This document shows, in pieces, positions 63,701 through 64,000 of a stretch of DNA of 64,000 nucleotides (within the stretch, counting starts at the first letter, position 1; each line of letters starts with the position of its first letter). The position numbers and the translations under genes were made by a program. Under the pieces are notes generated by a model. That model was given only the letters and a program-made list of their open reading frames with translations. It did no database searches and was not told where the DNA came from. Where the stretch lies: positions 1,550,001-1,614,000 of the forward strand of contig NZ_VIKU02000001.1 of the NCBI RefSeq assembly GCF_009371985.2, written 5' to 3'. The stretch is from Pelagihabitans pacificus (GTDB lineage: Bacteria > Bacteroidota > Bacteroidia > Flavobacteriales > Flavobacteriaceae).

Positions 63701-64000
63701 TCGGCATATTGAGTAAAATTTCTTCATGGCTTCCTACGACCGTAACACTATTGAACGTTGCTACATTGGTAGTCGTTGCGACGAAGGAACCAGGCTCGTA
63801 CTGTAATCCATCAGGCAAAATGATTCGAGCAAAATCCGTATTTCCCGTAGGTCCGCCGACAACAACACTTTCTACAGCAATGGTTTCCGCGTTACACCCA
63901 GAAAATGTATTTCCGTTAGGAACCGAAAGGGTGCTTACTGCATCGTAAAAAGGGATAGCTCCGTTAACAATTATGGGATTGGTCGATAGTCTACTACCAT
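60783..64000 (-). CDS. Large T9SS type B surface protein with HYR domains, 5' end outside the window
   Basis: The frame stays open to the window edge, so the apparent start near 63818 (a TTG) is internal: upstream codons read PTGNTDFARIILPDGLQYEP without interruption. Domains from the N-terminal side are adhesin-like repeats, a HYR domain (DPVINNCPSDITITNTDPGT), a second HYR domain interrupted by a jelly-roll insert at about 62340-62775, two tandem repeats of about 80 residues (PAPLSFECLSDVPAPDLSVV; PAPLTVSCPVDVPAPDPTVV) and a DUF11 domain (VEPVQAVIGDTVVFTITASN). The gliding-type C-terminal sorting domain is last (FNEFSPNDDGANDLF to GWLYISR). It is secreted by the type IX system as an adhesin; the ligand is unknown. 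First visible gene of the operon with PorP/SprF and OmpA. Confidence 0.88.
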   Translation of the reverse strand, partial: GSRLSTNPIIVNGAIPFYDAVSTLSVPNGNTFSGCNAETIAVESVVVGGPTGNTDFARIILPDGLQYEPGSFVATTTNVATFNSVTVVGSHEEILLNMPSGVNNGEIIGYTLDITPKNEPATCNPNARIEVRNFVTTTSLSCFGVSCGTSEIPTGDTFEDVIIQKPELAETTLAATASYDYDYGNATYDYSVEFGIENTGVVDLAPGFTYDVYCSDGAGGKAGLSIYTGSIAQAIVAGSSITENVTFTASNFCGPNNNIIVELVPSASNCHCDVLAIEVTVDDIIDPVINNCPSDITITNTDPGTCGAMVSWTPPTATDNSGIATLTTNNYNSGDEFLPGTTEVIYTATDPNGNTATCSFNVTVVDAVDPEINGPGNQTLNNDPGNCTAVYNYTLSASDNCMMSTGTYPIMADFEEGDRGLLRAECWQFWGSVIRNASPFTPGIYSFHTQEIINAESRTLVSPLTYFNGTGQVIFEHRLENRVGNNTRLTVSLEDEGGVITPIYNYVYVNTSLQNVVIDITQTGNYRVRFDFDTDGGGTSGRRARLDNLLIPGIDLSDTTNNPSNFGVCGLLDFVITQTSGLPSGAAFPVGITTNTFEVLDAYGNVGTYSFDVEVIDNENPTASNPAPLSFECLSDVPAPDLSVVLDEADNCAAPTVAFVSESSSGVNPVVITRIYSVTDGAGNSIQVQQDITVQDSVDPTASDPAPLTVSCPVDVPAPDPTVVLDENDNCTLTPIVTFMGEISDGNSNPELITRTYSVADDAGNAITVQQLITVNDVDAPIPNVAPLPDVMLACGEALTVIPEATDNCMGTIVGVSSDALSYDVEGTYTITWTYDDGNGNTSQQIQNLIVSCSVDIEIIKTVEPVQAVIGDTVVFTITASNLSAIEGTNIGVEEIIPNGFVLVSSSASIGAYDEGTSTWEIPSLDGGASASLEITATVASVDETTNVAALIFMDQIDPNPSNDRDEATVEVTQSTCLTVFNEFSPNDDGANDLFFIECIEQYPDNILEVFNRWGTKVFEMRGYDNSWDGTSMGRATLNTSEKLPVGTYYYTLNPNDGTTPPKAGWLYISR

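Noticed and set aside
63816..63818. TTG as the true start of the adhesin gene at the right edge.
   Set aside because: The frame is open and adhesin-like all the way to the end of the window, with no signal peptide at the TTG.

Overview
The window looks like chromosomal DNA from a marine-type member of the Flavobacteriaceae (Bacteroidota). Four things point that way. The sprC-sprD-sprB-sprF gliding operon is complete. There are several PorP/SprF barrels and proteins with gliding-type (type B) type IX secretion C-terminal domains. Start regions carry TAnnTTTG -7 promoter elements and little Shine-Dalgarno sequence. Small family-specific genes (DUF4837-like, DUF6747-like, DUF4175-like) are present. 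No plasmid, phage, insertion sequence or CRISPR array was seen. Functional calls rest on motif reading and remembered family features; no database search was run.

Layout. 0-2.2 kb: the end of an acyl-CoA (malonyl-CoA type) synthetase, a 39-residue membrane peptide and a sodium/solute symporter, the last two translationally coupled. 2.1-6.2 kb, minus strand: an SH3/NlpC-P60 cell-wall hydrolase lipoprotein and a two-subunit molybdenum hydroxylase (IorAB type). 6.4-8.2 kb: a compact restriction-modification pair, a 5-methylcytosine methyltransferase overlapping a putative PD-(D/E)XK nuclease. 8.3-10.4 kb: a GH5 glycosidase lipoprotein with an inserted carbohydrate-binding-like domain, then a small orphan gene. 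10.4-16.2 kb: ElaA-type acetyltransferase and rpiB, a 620-bp AT-rich divergent region (possible replication origin), rnr, a DUF2807-type protein, a LysE exporter, tRNA-Cys and folB.

16.3-35.6 kb, minus strand, is the sprCDBF operon. Its SprB-type adhesin is 4,624 residues long and has about 42 Ig-like repeats arranged in a seven-module higher-order repeat. 35.9-45 kb holds glnS, an SPFH/stomatin protein, gltX, an AlkB-type hydroxylase and a large DUF4175-type coiled-coil membrane protein. 45.2-49.2 kb holds ybeY and mnmG, flanked by two parS-like palindromes, one of them inside the last codons of ybeY, followed by a lipoprotein and a methyltransferase. 49.5-55.9 kb holds an OmpH/Skp lipoprotein, a DoxX-like protein, holB, pgk, an MltD-type LysM transglycosylase and a DUF4837-type lipoprotein. 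56-56.7 kb has two tandem 56-residue membrane proteins. 56.9-64 kb, minus strand, is a second surface locus: a large type B T9SS adhesin cut by the window edge, PorP/SprF, and an OmpA protein with SPOR-like modules.

How the genes fit together. Two loci build T9SS-dependent surface structures. Each combines a secreted adhesin, an outer-membrane PorP-type barrel and tandem SPOR-like modules probably facing peptidoglycan. At locus 1 the SPOR-like modules are fused to a PorP barrel (SprD); at locus 2 they are fused to OmpA. The parS pair beside mnmG and the AT-rich rpiB-rnr gap suggest, but do not prove, that the window lies in the origin-proximal part of the chromosome.
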